A DNA stretch of 64,000 nt from Caldilineaceae bacterium (GCA_019637685.1 JAHBVF010000008.1:62001-126000); one strand, 5' to 3'. Positions 1-8,002 are shown, counted from the first letter of the stretch. The notes: a model not told the origin generated them from the letters alone. Numbers and translations: made by a program.

Positions 1-1
1 C

Positions 2-688
2 TGGCGGCTGCCCGATGTGGAACTGCCCCTCGGCTGCACAATCGACGAGGCACTGATGGTGGGTGTGGGCGGTTCCGACCCCATGGACTATCACGCGCTG
101 GAAGCCATGCAATGTATGGTCGAGCGCCGGGGTGGGGGTGAGAGCGGTGTGCGTGCTGTGCAACTGCTGGAAGGCGAGGCTGTGTGGGAAGCCGGGCGAG
201 CCGGGCACTGGTCGCTGGAACTGCTGGAAGCCGCCCTCTCCCGCAGCGATTCGCCGCTTGGACTGAGCGAAGAGGACGGGCGTACCCAGGATTTGCTGGG
301 CAGCGGTGAACTCCACCGGCTGGTCGAGAACCCCGCGGCCTATTGCATCGAATACAACGATGGGCTGCGGGCCACGCTGTTGATGCTCAACGGCGCGCTC
401 CGGGATTTCTGCTTTGCGGCTCGACTGGCTGGGGAGGCGAAACCGGTCTCCACCCAATTCCTGCTCACCCCTGGACCGAATGTCACCTATTCGGCCTGCC
501 TGGTGGCGAAAATCGAGGAGATGTTGGCGACGGGTGTCGCGCCCTTTCCCGCCGAGCGCACTCTGCTGGTGAGCGGTATGCTGGAAAGCTGCCTGACCTC
601 AAAGAGCCAGGGGCATCAGCGCCTGGAGACGCCCCATCTGGCTCTTGCCTATCAGCCGCCCGTAGAATCCCAGCACGCCCATTCCTAG
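2..688 (+). CDS. Unrecognised protein, 5' end outside the window
   Basis: The reading frame is already open at base 2, so only the C-terminal 228 or so residues are present and the real start lies upstream. A GTG at 17 is in frame but has no reason to be the start. The protein is soluble, with no membrane segment or signal peptide visible. It contains CMVERRGGGESGV, a run of acidic helices and a late FLLTPGPNVTYS segment. I do not recognise the family, and no catalytic motif is obvious. The frame ends at TAG 688, followed by about 370 bases without a gene. The oxidoreductase-rich surroundings make a role in sugar metabolism possible, but that is only context. Confidence 0.7.
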   Translation, partial: WRLPDVELPLGCTIDEALMVGVGGSDPMDYHALEAMQCMVERRGGGESGVRAVQLLEGEAVWEAGRAGHWSLELLEAALSRSDSPLGLSEEDGRTQDLLGSGELHRLVENPAAYCIEYNDGLRATLLMLNGALRDFCFAARLAGEAKPVSTQFLLTPGPNVTYSACLVAKIEEMLATGVAPFPAERTLLVSGMLESCLTSKSQGHQRLETPHLALAYQPPVESQHAHS

Positions 689-1058
689 GGGCGAACTCAG
701 GAAAATGAGTGCTGATCAGGCAGATGATGGAACATAAAATGGGACGCTGATTCACGCAGATGGACGCTGATCCAGGGGAAAAATCTGCGTTCCTCTGCGT
801 CTATCTGCGTCCAGCTTCTTTCACTATCAGCCTGATCCCTACAGGATTTAGGAAAATGAGTACTGCGTCAACAAAGTTTTTGGGGCGTAGAAGTTCGACT
901 TTTCTGAAAAGTCGAACTTCTGTAGTCGAATAACTTTGTTTCCAGTGTAATGAGTGCCCGAAGTCCCCGCTGCTGCGCGAGTTTTGACGCCGACACCGAA
1001 ACTGGCGGGGGCTTCGGCAATATCCGCGGTGCAAGAGAAGAAGATTGAGGAACCACCT
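689..1058. other. Intergenic region with several repeats
   Basis: No convincing gene. Bases 742-823 hold a degenerate repeat built from GCAGAT, CTGCGT and ACGCTGAT words, related to the dispersed repeat at 1474, 26556 and 41286. Bases 865-949 hold a palindromic repeat (listed separately). Bases 958-970 and 1005-1017 form an inverted repeat (CCGAAGTCCCCGC with GCGGGGGCTTCGG, one wobble pair) just before the next gene, which could be a terminator or leader hairpin. Confidence 0.6.
865..949 (+). repeat. Palindromic MITE-like repeat, copy 1
   Basis: An 85-base element with a perfect 16-bp inverted repeat, AGAAGTTCGACTTTTC (889-904), one T, then its complement (906-921). The outer ends are also partly inverted (AACAAAGTT near 869, AACTTTGTT near 932). 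A nearly identical copy in opposite orientation lies at 11346-11429. Size, dyad symmetry and intergenic position fit a non-autonomous palindromic element. No transposase with matching ends is present. Confidence 0.7.
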
Positions 1059-1439
1059 ATGCTAACACTTGTGAAAAACCTGCGCTACGCCATACTCCTG
1101 TGCGACGACATCGAAGGGATGAAAGCCTTCTACAAAGGACTCTTCGCCTTTCCCATCGACTCGGAATCGGCAACGACACTCACCTTTCAGTCCGGCGCGA
1201 CACTCCTTTCCCTGCGCCAGCGCACCCGGGATTACGACGGCCAGGGAACCCGCGCCCATCTGCCCGGTGTACAAATGGCTTTTCTGGTCGAGCGCCACGA
1301 GGTTGACATCTGTCACCAGCAGTTGGTGGAAATGGGTGTGGAAATTGTGGACCCGCCCACAGATCAGCCCAGAGGACACCGCACCGTCTACTTCACCGAT
1401 CCCGAAGGCAATTTGTTGGAAATTTACGCTGAGGTTTGA
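1059..1439 (+). CDS. VOC-family (glyoxalase/bleomycin resistance fold) protein
   Basis: 126 residues, the usual length for a single-chain vicinal oxygen chelate protein. The N-terminal half has the beta-alpha pattern LRYAILLCDDIEGMKAFYK, and the C-terminus ends in FTDPEGNLLEIYAEV, where the Glu before IYAEV is the typical metal ligand. Metal-dependent lyase, isomerase or dioxygenase chemistry is known for the family; the substrate here is unknown. I placed the start at ATG 1059 because GAGG lies at 1047-1050; a longer frame reaches 954 but has no ribosome site and reads through repeat-like sequence. It probably stands alone, with repeat-rich spacers on both sides. Confidence 0.85.
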   Translation: MLTLVKNLRYAILLCDDIEGMKAFYKGLFAFPIDSESATTLTFQSGATLLSLRQRTRDYDGQGTRAHLPGVQMAFLVERHEVDICHQQLVEMGVEIVDPPTDQPRGHRTVYFTDPEGNLLEIYAEV

Positions 1440-1473
1440 ACGAGCTTTTTCAGGCAAGATAACCGCAGAAAGC

Positions 1474-1521
1474 ATCCACAGATGACGCAGATTTTCACAG
1501 ATTGAATCCGTGTCATCCGTG
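1474..1521 (+). repeat. Dispersed intergenic repeat, copy A
   Basis: Begins ATCCACAGATGACGCAG and continues ATTTTCACAGATTGAATCC. The same text with few changes appears at 41286-41324 and, reversed, at 26556-26594. All copies are intergenic. No coding role is visible. Confidence 0.65.
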
Positions 1522-1626
1522 GCTGTTTATGCATTAGGAGCCGGATGCGAAGTAGCCATATTTGCGCCCTTTCGTGGGTTTCTCTGCAAATCCTGCAATT
1601 TGACACACTTTCACTGGAGACCTGCC

Positions 1627-2448
1627 GTGCCCGTCTATATCTGTGTCACCTGTGGCGTTCAATACGCCGAAACGCCCGAACCCCCGGCCCATTGCCCCAT
1701 CTGCGAGGACGAGCGCCAATACATCGGCCCAGACGGACAGCGCTGGACCACTCTGGAATCGTTGCAGCGCGGCCATCGCAATGAATTTATCGGTCTGGAA
1801 GCCGGTCTGACTGCCATCGCCACCGCGCCCAAATTTGCCATCGGCCAGCGCGCGATGCTGGTCGAATCACCCCAGGGCAATGTGCTCTGGGACTGCATCA
1901 GCCTGATTGATGACGCGACAGTGGCGGCTGTGCGGGAGCGGGGAGGAGTAGCGGCCATAGCCATCTGCCATCCCCATTTCTACGACAGTCTGGTCGAGTG
2001 GAGCCGTGCCCTGGGCGATGTGCCTGTCTATCTCCACAGCGACGACCGACGTTGGGTCATGCGCCCTGACCCGGCCATCCGCTTTTGGGACGGCGAGACC
2101 TGCGCCCTCAACGATGAAATGACGCTGATCCGCTGTGGCGGACACTTCCCCGGTTCGTCGGTGCTCCACTGGCGCGGGGGCGCGCAGGGCAAAGGCGCAC
2201 TCCTGACCGGCGACACCATCACTGTCGTGGCCGATCGGCGCTACGTCACCTTTATGTACAGCTATCCCAATCAGATTCCGCTGGACGGGAAGGCTGTGGA
2301 GCATATCGTAGAGGCTGTGGAGTCTTTTGCCTTCGACCGCATCTATGGCGGCTGGGCGGGCAGTGTGATTGGGCAAGGGGCCAAGGCCGCGGTCGTTCGC
2401 TCTGCCGAGAGATATACCCGCGCCATGGCTGGGGTGTATCCCGCCTAG
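1627..2448 (+). CDS. Rubredoxin-like zinc ribbon fused to a metallo-beta-lactamase-fold hydrolase
   Basis: 273 residues. The N-terminus carries two Cys pairs, C6/C9 and C23/C26 (CVTC and CPIC), as in a rubredoxin-like or zinc-ribbon module. The rest follows the metallo-beta-lactamase fold: HPHFYD at 115-120 (an HxHxxD site), GGHFPGSS with H173, and LLTGDT with D196. These are the expected metal ligands, so it is probably a dinuclear metal hydrolase or oxidoreductase. I chose GTG 1627 because GGAGA sits at 1616-1620 and translation there begins at the Cys ribbon; the frame is open further upstream but passes through repeat sequence. The substrate is unknown. Confidence 0.8.
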   Translation: MPVYICVTCGVQYAETPEPPAHCPICEDERQYIGPDGQRWTTLESLQRGHRNEFIGLEAGLTAIATAPKFAIGQRAMLVESPQGNVLWDCISLIDDATVAAVRERGGVAAIAICHPHFYDSLVEWSRALGDVPVYLHSDDRRWVMRPDPAIRFWDGETCALNDEMTLIRCGGHFPGSSVLHWRGGAQGKGALLTGDTITVVADRRYVTFMYSYPNQIPLDGKAVEHIVEAVESFAFDRIYGGWAGSVIGQGAKAAVVRSAERYTRAMAGVYPA

Positions 2449-2465
2449 AACAGCGGGCGGGAATT

Positions 2466-2567
2466 CTAGGGAACCGAAATGCGTGCGCCGCAGTCGTCAC
2501 ACTCATATTGCACTTTGCCGTTTCCCTGAATTTCCACTGCATCAAAATCGTTGCGTTTCTGGCCGCT
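2466..2567 (-). pseudogene. 3' remnant of a small zinc-ribbon gene split by the IS110 element
   Basis: Read on the minus strand, this piece encodes SGQKRNDFDAVEI, then QGNGKVQYECDDCGARISVP, then a TAG stop at 2466-2468. It contains one CxxC (CDDC). It lies on the far side of the transposase from the 5' remnant at 4240-4371. Joined, the two parts give about 77 residues with three CxxC pairs. The frame is closed a few codons into the insertion sequence, as expected for the broken 3' half of a gene. Confidence 0.65.
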
Positions 2568-2765
2568 GGACACGCTTTGTCAAGCCCCAAAATGGGAGAA
2601 AAGCGCGTTGAAGAGAGGGTGTCGAAGCACGATAGATTACAGTAATCCAACACCGCTCTGGCCGTGCTATGAATGGCGAAATCTGACCGTAGAACGCTCA
2701 TGTCTGCACAGAATGAAAGTAGAGAGTGAGAGAAACGATGTCAAGCAAAAGCACACAAAGGGCGA

Positions 2766-3980
2766 TTAGCAACGAGGCATTTTGCGAGCTTTGACCCGTT
2801 GCAGATGGAACTCTTCGTCATAAGGCTGGCCGGACTGCCAGAGAGTCCAAAGGATAGCCAGCCAGCGATTGGCGAGTGCCCGATAGGCTCGGGCGGAGGA
2901 GTGGCCTCGCTCCTTTGCCTGGGCAAAATAGCCTTGGGCCCAGGGAGACTTCTGGAGAGAAGCCTTGGCCCAGTTCTGAACAATCGTGCGGAACTCTTTG
3001 TCACAGGCTTGGCGGAAACGAACCTTGCGCCATTTGCCGCTTTCTTCGGTCACCGGTGCGGTACCGGCAAAGGCTTGCAAGGTGGCCGGCGAGGGAAAGC
3101 GCTCCCGGTCGTCGCCCAGCTTACTCAACAGAGCAGGGGCCAGAGCTTCCCCGGCACCGGGCAGTGAATCGTATATATAGAAGTCTGGATGTTCGAGATA
3201 CAGAGCCTGAATCGATTTCTCCGTCTCTTTGATAAAGCGCCGGGTCTGCTGCATCCGTTGGGCCAGCAGGAGTGCTTTTTGCTGGGAAACCGCAACGACT
3301 TCGGCCAGAGCCAGAGGCTGTGTCCGCTGCAGGGCCGCAAATGTTTTGGTCCGATGCTGGGAGGCATAGCCCTGAGTGCAGGCAAATTCCTCGAATTCGC
3401 TCCAGGTCAACTCGTCGGCGGCCTGGGGGGTGGGGTAGCGTTGCAAAAAGGCCAGCCCTACGTCCGTGTCCAGAGAAAATGCCTGCAGAAAGGCGGGATA
3501 GTAGCGACTTAACAGTTCAGTCAGCCGATTCTGCTCTCGCACCCGCTCCGCCACCAGTTGTATGCGCAGGGAAACCTGAGTGCGTAAGGCCTGGATGGCG
3601 ACTGAATGGGGGCGCCAAGGGTGGAGCAGGTGCAGGTCTGTCCGCAGTAGATTCGCAATCAGATAGGCATCTCGACTGTCGGTGCGTGCCCCGCTCTGCC
3701 CATAACTTGCCTGGCGACTGGCTGTCATCCGCGGTGGAACCACATAGACTTGCTCGTATCCATTTGCCCACAGCCAGTCCATCATCAGTGTGTGGCTGCT
3801 CTCGATGCCCACCCGACAATCGGCGGCTGACACGTCCAGGCTGGAACGCAGCTCATCCAGTCGGGCGAACCCTTGGGCGCTGTGGCGAATGGTTTCTTCG
3901 GCGATGGTACCTCCTTCCTGGTTAATGAATGCTAACGCGTGGCTCTTTGTACTCCAGTCAATCCCAAGGTAAACTGCCAT
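2766..3980 (-). CDS. IS110-family transposase (DEDD recombinase)
   Basis: 404 residues, full length for the family. The N-terminal RuvC-like DEDD domain begins YLGIDWSTKSHALAF, with D8, then E60 in GIES, and D101 and D104 in ARTDSRDAYLIA. These match the four metal ligands of IS110 transposases. The C-terminal transposase_20-like domain has SLPGAGEALAP and FAGTAPVTEESGKWRKVRFR, where S314 in ESGK is the likely nucleophile. The frame is intact, so the element may still be active. Known IS110 enzymes act with a non-coding bridge RNA from the element end; the leader here is long and structured. The ATG at 3978-3980 is preceded by AAGGAGG. Confidence 0.93.
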   Translation of the reverse strand: MAVYLGIDWSTKSHALAFINQEGGTIAEETIRHSAQGFARLDELRSSLDVSAADCRVGIESSHTLMMDWLWANGYEQVYVVPPRMTASRQASYGQSGARTDSRDAYLIANLLRTDLHLLHPWRPHSVAIQALRTQVSLRIQLVAERVREQNRLTELLSRYYPAFLQAFSLDTDVGLAFLQRYPTPQAADELTWSEFEEFACTQGYASQHRTKTFAALQRTQPLALAEVVAVSQQKALLLAQRMQQTRRFIKETEKSIQALYLEHPDFYIYDSLPGAGEALAPALLSKLGDDRERFPSPATLQAFAGTAPVTEESGKWRKVRFRQACDKEFRTIVQNWAKASLQKSPWAQGYFAQAKERGHSSARAYRALANRWLAILWTLWQSGQPYDEEFHLQRVKARKMPRC

Positions 3981-4239
3981 TGTGGCCTCCTTGTGCTTGA
4001 CACGAGGAGTTCATCGGCGGACGCAGGTAGCCATTCTCCTGTTAGGGCGTTCTCGACGCAACACGCTTTGGATGGTGAACCTGGCGTGATCGAGGCGGAC
4101 TGTCCAGCGGTAGCGCTCGCAGCGCTGTTTCGATAAGGTCCTTCTTTCCTCGATCTGGTGCCGATGGGGTGAAATCGGTCAGATTTCTACCTGGTTTTAC
4201 CCCATCGATGCCACTTCGTCCACTATACCGTAACAGAGT
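3981..4239 (-). ncRNA. Candidate bridge RNA region in the IS110 left end
   Basis: This 259-base leader precedes the transposase and encodes nothing convincing. It can fold. GATGGGGT (4163-4170) pairs with ACCCCATC (4199-4206), and inside it GAAATC (4171-4176) pairs with GATTTC (4182-4187). A second hairpin is AGCGCT-CGC-AGCGCT at 4112-4126. IS110-group elements are known to transcribe a structured bridge RNA from this position, so the call rests on position plus folding. The two guide loops cannot be assigned by eye. Confidence 0.4.
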
Positions 4240-4371
4240 TTCGTAGCATTCCGGGCAGAATCCGTTGAGTTGCTCACTGCGGATGGTCAGATGGCAGTGG
4301 CGGCAGCGGACGCGATCCTTCGCTTCGGTTAGGAGTACGAGATTCTTGTGGAGGCAAGTTTCCGGTGGCAA
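4240..4371 (-). pseudogene. 5' remnant of a small zinc-ribbon gene split by the IS110 element
   Basis: From a TTG at 4371 (GGAGAGG lies just upstream at 4381-4387 on the same strand) this piece encodes about 44 residues: PPETCLHKNLVLLTEAKDR, then VRCRHCHLTIRSEQLNGF, then CPECYE. CRHC and CPEC are zinc-ribbon pairs. It sits 67 bases after the stop of the oxidoreductase at 4439 on the same strand, so it was probably the last gene of that operon. The reading continues into the insertion sequence as nonsense. The missing C-terminal part lies at 2466-2567. Confidence 0.65.
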
Positions 4372-4438
4372 GGGACTGTCCTCTCCTGGGCTGGGTTCGG
4401 GTGAAATTTGACAGCGGAGCGCTGAACAGTTGCAGGCG

Positions 4439-5623
4439 TTACGCGGACTCGGACACATTGGCGTCGGGCATAGCCACCTGACAACTGCGGCGGCTATCTG
4501 CCGATTCCCGCGCCCACAGACAGGTCAGCGCGCTGAGGATGCCCGCGTCCAATGGGCTGCGGGAAGGCGTGCCGTCGCGCATGGCCATCAGGAAGTCATA
4601 GGCGAGTTCCCGGTCTCCGCCAAAGTGGGGCATATTGCCCGAAAAGTCGATGGTGTCGACCGTCGGCGCTGTGTGGCTAAAAACTTTGATCTGATTGCTA
4701 TACCAGTCGAATTCGATTGTGCCTTTGTAGCCATAGAGCCGCGCCCCCCGCTGGGCGGCCAGATAGCGGGCGAAGAAGTTCTGGGTGTAGCTGACCTGCG
4801 CGCCCGACGCGTATTCCAACAGGCAACTGCCCATATCCTCGATCTCAAAGCCCTCGGAAAAGACACAATAGCCGTTGCGCTCCGAGAAGATGACTTCCTC
4901 ACTCTCATAGCCGCTGCGGAAGCGGGCAAACGGACTCTCCGTGCAGCTTTCGCGCAGGTCACAATCCTTGCACTGAAGGTCAAAGGGCATATCCCCGCCA
5001 TAGACCCGCCGGGCTTTCATCGCGCTGACCCAGACCGGCGGTTGGCCGAGCAGATAGTTGATATTGTCCAAATCGTGGGTGGCCTTTTGCAGAAAGAGCC
5101 CGCCGTTCTGGTCGAAATTGCGATGCCAACTGCGAAAGTAGATGCTGCCGTAGGGCACGTTGCACCAGGCCACCACATTTTCCACTGTGCCGATCTGACC
5201 GGAGTCGATAATCTCCTTCACCCGCTGGGTTATGGGACTTAAGCGCAGGGGAAAGGAGACGACTGTGGGCGCGGGATAGTCACGGAATGCTTCTGCCAAA
5301 CGGTGTATTTGGTCGAAGGTGATGGCGACCGGTTTTTCCAGAAAGAGGGGTAAGCCGGTGGCCGCCACTTTGCAGGCCATCTCTGTGTGCAAAGAGCAGC
5401 GGGTTCCCACCATCAAACCGTCCAGTTCGTCCGCGTGGGCCAGCAGTTCTTCGGCGGATTCGTAGAAGCGGGCATTGTCCAGGAAACCGTCATCGCTGGT
5501 CTGAATGGCGCGCCAGCGGGGATCGGCCACGGCTGTCACCTGGTAGGGAATGTGGAAGACGTCCAGCGCCTTGGCCATGTGGGAGACCCGATTGCCATAT
5601 CCAATAATTCCAACACGCAACAT
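4439..5623 (-). CDS. Gfo/Idh/MocA family oxidoreductase with a Cys motif
   Basis: 394 residues. The N-terminal Rossmann fold begins MLRVGIIGYGNR, and the family hallmark EKP is at 96-98 (LFLEKPVAI). The C-terminal domain has QKATHDLD with H183 at the usual catalytic position, but the Asp normally two residues before the Gly-x-His step is absent. An insertion at 214-232 holds C218, C221 and C227 (QCKDCDLRESC), which could bind a metal; a subgroup of the family has such a motif. Expected role: NAD(P)-dependent oxidation or reduction of a sugar or sugar acid in the cytoplasm. It lies 87 bases downstream of the amidohydrolase at 5711, probably one operon with it and the broken zinc-ribbon gene. 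Confidence 0.88.
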   Translation of the reverse strand: MLRVGIIGYGNRVSHMAKALDVFHIPYQVTAVADPRWRAIQTSDDGFLDNARFYESAEELLAHADELDGLMVGTRCSLHTEMACKVAATGLPLFLEKPVAITFDQIHRLAEAFRDYPAPTVVSFPLRLSPITQRVKEIIDSGQIGTVENVVAWCNVPYGSIYFRSWHRNFDQNGGLFLQKATHDLDNINYLLGQPPVWVSAMKARRVYGGDMPFDLQCKDCDLRESCTESPFARFRSGYESEEVIFSERNGYCVFSEGFEIEDMGSCLLEYASGAQVSYTQNFFARYLAAQRGARLYGYKGTIEFDWYSNQIKVFSHTAPTVDTIDFSGNMPHFGGDRELAYDFLMAMRDGTPSRSPLDAGILSALTCLWARESADSRRSCQVAMPDANVSESA

Positions 5624-5710
5624 GGGGATTCCTCTTTCTTTTCGGGGTGATGTGTGGGTGGGTTGAAGAGCAAACGAAATCAGTGCCGAGTCTGGCCGAA
5701 TTTGGGTTGC

Positions 5711-6601
5711 CTAGGCGCTGGGGAGAGGCACGAGCCGCAGCGCATTCTCTGCCAGAATTTTCTGCAAAACCCCATCCGGGAGTTCAAGGCTATAGAGAAA
5801 TTGTTGCAGCCGATTGCCGTTGTCGTCCCGACCGTACAGAATGCGATTCGCATAGTTAATCAGAAGCTGACGGCCAAAAACCGGGTCCCGTTGCAGTGTA
5901 TTGAGACCCGATCCCGCGGAAAGATCGGCCCACAAATTGGGAAAGCGTTCCAGGAGGTCCAGCAGCTTCCCGCCGGGCTGAATCGGTCCTTGGGGATAGA
6001 CAGCCGACTCTGTCTGCTCATCGCCGCTGAGATAGCGCCAGAAGCCGGGCGCGTGGCCGATGAAAACGGTGTCGGGACACGTGGCCAGCGCACGCTCCAG
6101 CGGGCCGGCTCCGCCACCATACCAGTGGGTTTGATAGATGGGTGCGCCCTGGCTGTCGGGCAGGAAAGGTACGTCCAGATGCAGTACAACGGGACAGCCA
6201 AGCCGACCCGCGCAACGAAAAAGTTCAATGGCCCGGGGATCATCCAGCAGCGTGCGATAGCTCCATTCCCCGCATACACGCACACCGTAGATGTGATAGG
6301 CTGACTCGAAGAGGGCTGCGGGATCGCCCTCGGTGGGGCAGGGGCAGTAACCGGCCACAAAGCGCCCTGGAAAGCGGCGACAGGTCTCCACCACATCAGC
6401 CAGGACTACCCCCGCATGGGTCCCGTCGCTGCGCAGATTGGTAGGATTAAAGGCCCGGTGGGAGGTGTCCACGTGTTCCCCCGGCGGGTGGATCCACGTC
6501 AACAACCAGGCCACATCAATCCCAAAGGCATCCATCTCCGCCACCAGTTTCTCCGGCCCGACTCGGTTGTAGTGGCTGTGGTTATGCGCATCAACAATCA
6601 C
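5711..6601 (-). CDS. Amidohydrolase-family TIM-barrel hydrolase
   Basis: 296 residues. It starts IVDAHNHSHYNRVG with the metal-binding H6-x-H8 pair of the amidohydrolase_2 group. Further ligand candidates are VVLHLDVPF (His on strand 5), FIGHAPGFW and the late ILYGRDDNG, where the Asp fits the last-strand metal or base residue. This group includes lactonases, decarboxylases and uronate isomerase-like enzymes; next to a sugar oxidoreductase, a lactonase or sugar-acid hydrolase is a reasonable guess. It is the first gene of the minus-strand operon 6601-2466 and faces the 511-base divergent promoter region. Confidence 0.82.
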   Translation of the reverse strand: MIVDAHNHSHYNRVGPEKLVAEMDAFGIDVAWLLTWIHPPGEHVDTSHRAFNPTNLRSDGTHAGVVLADVVETCRRFPGRFVAGYCPCPTEGDPAALFESAYHIYGVRVCGEWSYRTLLDDPRAIELFRCAGRLGCPVVLHLDVPFLPDSQGAPIYQTHWYGGGAGPLERALATCPDTVFIGHAPGFWRYLSGDEQTESAVYPQGPIQPGGKLLDLLERFPNLWADLSAGSGLNTLQRDPVFGRQLLINYANRILYGRDDNGNRLQQFLYSLELPDGVLQKILAENALRLVPLPSA

Positions 6602-7112
6602 GGCCTGCTCCCTTCCGTGGGATCGAAGTGGTTCCCGCTCAATAATCCGGGCAGTATACCCCTGGGCACTGTTGTGTGCAAGTCTCCCTGCGCCATACCA
6701 GGCGGCCAGTTGCCCGCGCTCGGTTTTCTCCTGCCAATGGATTTGTGTCGATGGGTTTGCGTCAACGGCTTTGCGCCGGAAGAGTGCGCGCCAAAAACGC
6801 GATTAGCGTTTTGTGTAAATTGGTGTATAGTATTATCCTACACTTGCGTATGACACAAAACAGCATTGGGCATCCCGGCCATACCTGATAGGGAACGTTC
6901 GACCTTACTTCTCCAATCGCGTCACCTGATAACCACGCCAGCGTTTTTCCAAACGGCATAGTTTTTTGGTGGACAAATATACCCAATCCCATTCCATCTT
7001 TTCTCACTTTCCAGACAAATCCATTCTCTCTATTGGGCTTTCCCCGGTTTTTCAGCACATCGACCGCGGCACGTTTTCAGGCAATTCATAGCATTTGCAA
7101 AGGAGCAGACTG
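6602..7112. other. Divergent intergenic region, 511 bases
   Basis: No gene is supported. The region is more AT-rich than its surroundings between about 6800 and 7060 and separates two divergent units. It contains a weak promoter-like pair with a TATCCTAC-containing dyad (listed separately). The long leader before the PhyH gene (about 270 bases) holds no clear riboswitch that I can recognise. Confidence 0.5.
6803..6842 (+). promoter_or_regulatory. Possible promoter with TATCCTAC operator-like dyad
   Basis: TATAGT at 6826-6831 resembles a -10 box, with a poor -35 (TTAGCG, 6803-6808) at 17 bases. It overlaps the interrupted dyad TGTATAGTATTATCCTACA (6824-6842). The word TATCCTAC recurs at 11449 and, reversed, at 30725; TATCCTAT occurs at 43673. 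The orientation is uncertain because the region is divergent. Confidence 0.4.
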
Positions 7113-7913
7113 ATGGCACTGACAGACGAGCAGAAGGCGTTCTATCATGAAAATGGCTACCTGAAATACGACAAACCGATTTTGAACCAGGCGGAGATCG
7201 ACGCGCTTCGGCAACGCAGCGAAGATATTGTCTATGGCCGCCTCAACCACATTCCCCCGCGCTTTATTCAGTTGGAATCCAAATTCCGCGACAATGCGGA
7301 CCCCTCTGTGGATCGCCTGGATACTGTGCGCAAGATCACCCAACTCTGCTATTTCGACGATCTGTTTGCCACTGTCGCCAAAAACAGCGCGATTGTGGAT
7401 GTGATCGAAGACCTCATCGGACCCAATATCAAACTGTATACCGATCAGTTGATGATGAAACCTCGCTTCAACGGCACTGTCACCCATTGGCATCAGGACT
7501 CTGTGGCCTGGCCCCATTTTGCACCCCAGGAGCACGTGAGCTGCTGGCTGGCTCTGGACGACGCGACAGTGGACAACGGATGTATGACTGTGGTTCCGGG
7601 CAGCCATCACTGGGGACCCATTGCCCGCCAATACCAGGACGCCTTTCTCGAAAATCCTTTGGTGGCTGCACCCGTTCCCGTGGAGATCAAAGCGGGACAT
7701 TGCATGTTCCATCACGGCCTGAATTTTCACCGCACAGGGGCCAACACCACGGCAAGCCGTCGCCGGGGTATGGCCATGCACTTCATCCGCTCAGAGACAA
7801 TGTATCTGGGCATTGAAGACGAGGAAGCCCGTCTGCTTACGGAGTGCGAAAAACCCCGGGGCGAATTCCGCTTTATGCTGATTCGTGGACAGGAGTTTCC
7901 GGGCCGAGTCTAG
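7113..7913 (+). CDS. PhyH-like Fe(II)/2-oxoglutarate dioxygenase
   Basis: 266 residues, typical of the phytanoyl-CoA dioxygenase family. The iron-binding facial triad is readable: HWHQD with H127 and D129, and the distal H206 in GLNFHRTGAN, followed by the Arg cluster R216-R218 that binds 2-oxoglutarate. MTVVPGSHHWGP is the usual conserved loop. It should hydroxylate or oxidatively modify a small molecule; the substrate is unknown. I chose ATG 7113 because AAAGGAGC lies at 7099-7106; an upstream TTG at 7095 overlaps that site. It heads a run of co-directional oxidoreductase genes, with a strong hairpin after its stop. Confidence 0.88.
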   Translation: MALTDEQKAFYHENGYLKYDKPILNQAEIDALRQRSEDIVYGRLNHIPPRFIQLESKFRDNADPSVDRLDTVRKITQLCYFDDLFATVAKNSAIVDVIEDLIGPNIKLYTDQLMMKPRFNGTVTHWHQDSVAWPHFAPQEHVSCWLALDDATVDNGCMTVVPGSHHWGPIARQYQDAFLENPLVAAPVPVEIKAGHCMFHHGLNFHRTGANTTASRRRGMAMHFIRSETMYLGIEDEEARLLTECEKPRGEFRFMLIRGQEFPGRV

Positions 7914-7939
7914 CACAGACCCAAAATAATATTAATACC

Positions 7940-7976
7940 CCCACCCGCTTCCTCGCGAAAATAGGAGGCGGGTGGG
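7940..7976 (+). terminator. Hairpin between the PhyH and oxidoreductase genes
   Basis: CCCACCCGCTTCCT (7940-7953) pairs with AGGAGGCGGGTGGG (7963-7976): 14 pairs with one wobble and a nine-base loop. There is no T-run after it, so it may be an attenuator or mRNA-stabilising hairpin rather than a simple terminator. Confidence 0.5.
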
Positions 7977-8002
7977 CCAGAAAACTACCCTTGGAGACAC
8001 AA

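Larger units (their letters stand above)
2568..4239 (-). mobile_element. IS110-family insertion sequence, about 1.67 kb
   Basis: The ends are inferred from the split zinc-ribbon gene: coding similarity to a zinc ribbon stops near 4240 and resumes near 2567, and the material between holds one complete IS110-type transposase. About 259 bases lie upstream of the transposase and about 197 downstream, and the total is near the usual IS110 size. There are no long terminal inverted repeats, as is normal for this family. A 12-base word, GAAATCTGACCG, occurs on the plus strand at 2678-2689 and on the minus strand at 4176-4187. The exact core dinucleotide cannot be fixed, so each end is uncertain by several bases. 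Confidence 0.65.

Noticed and set aside
4042..4458. 138-residue minus-strand frame
   Set aside because: Only residues from 4371 to 4240 look like a real zinc-ribbon protein; the rest runs into the IS leader and upstream spacer. It is better explained as a gene cut by the IS.
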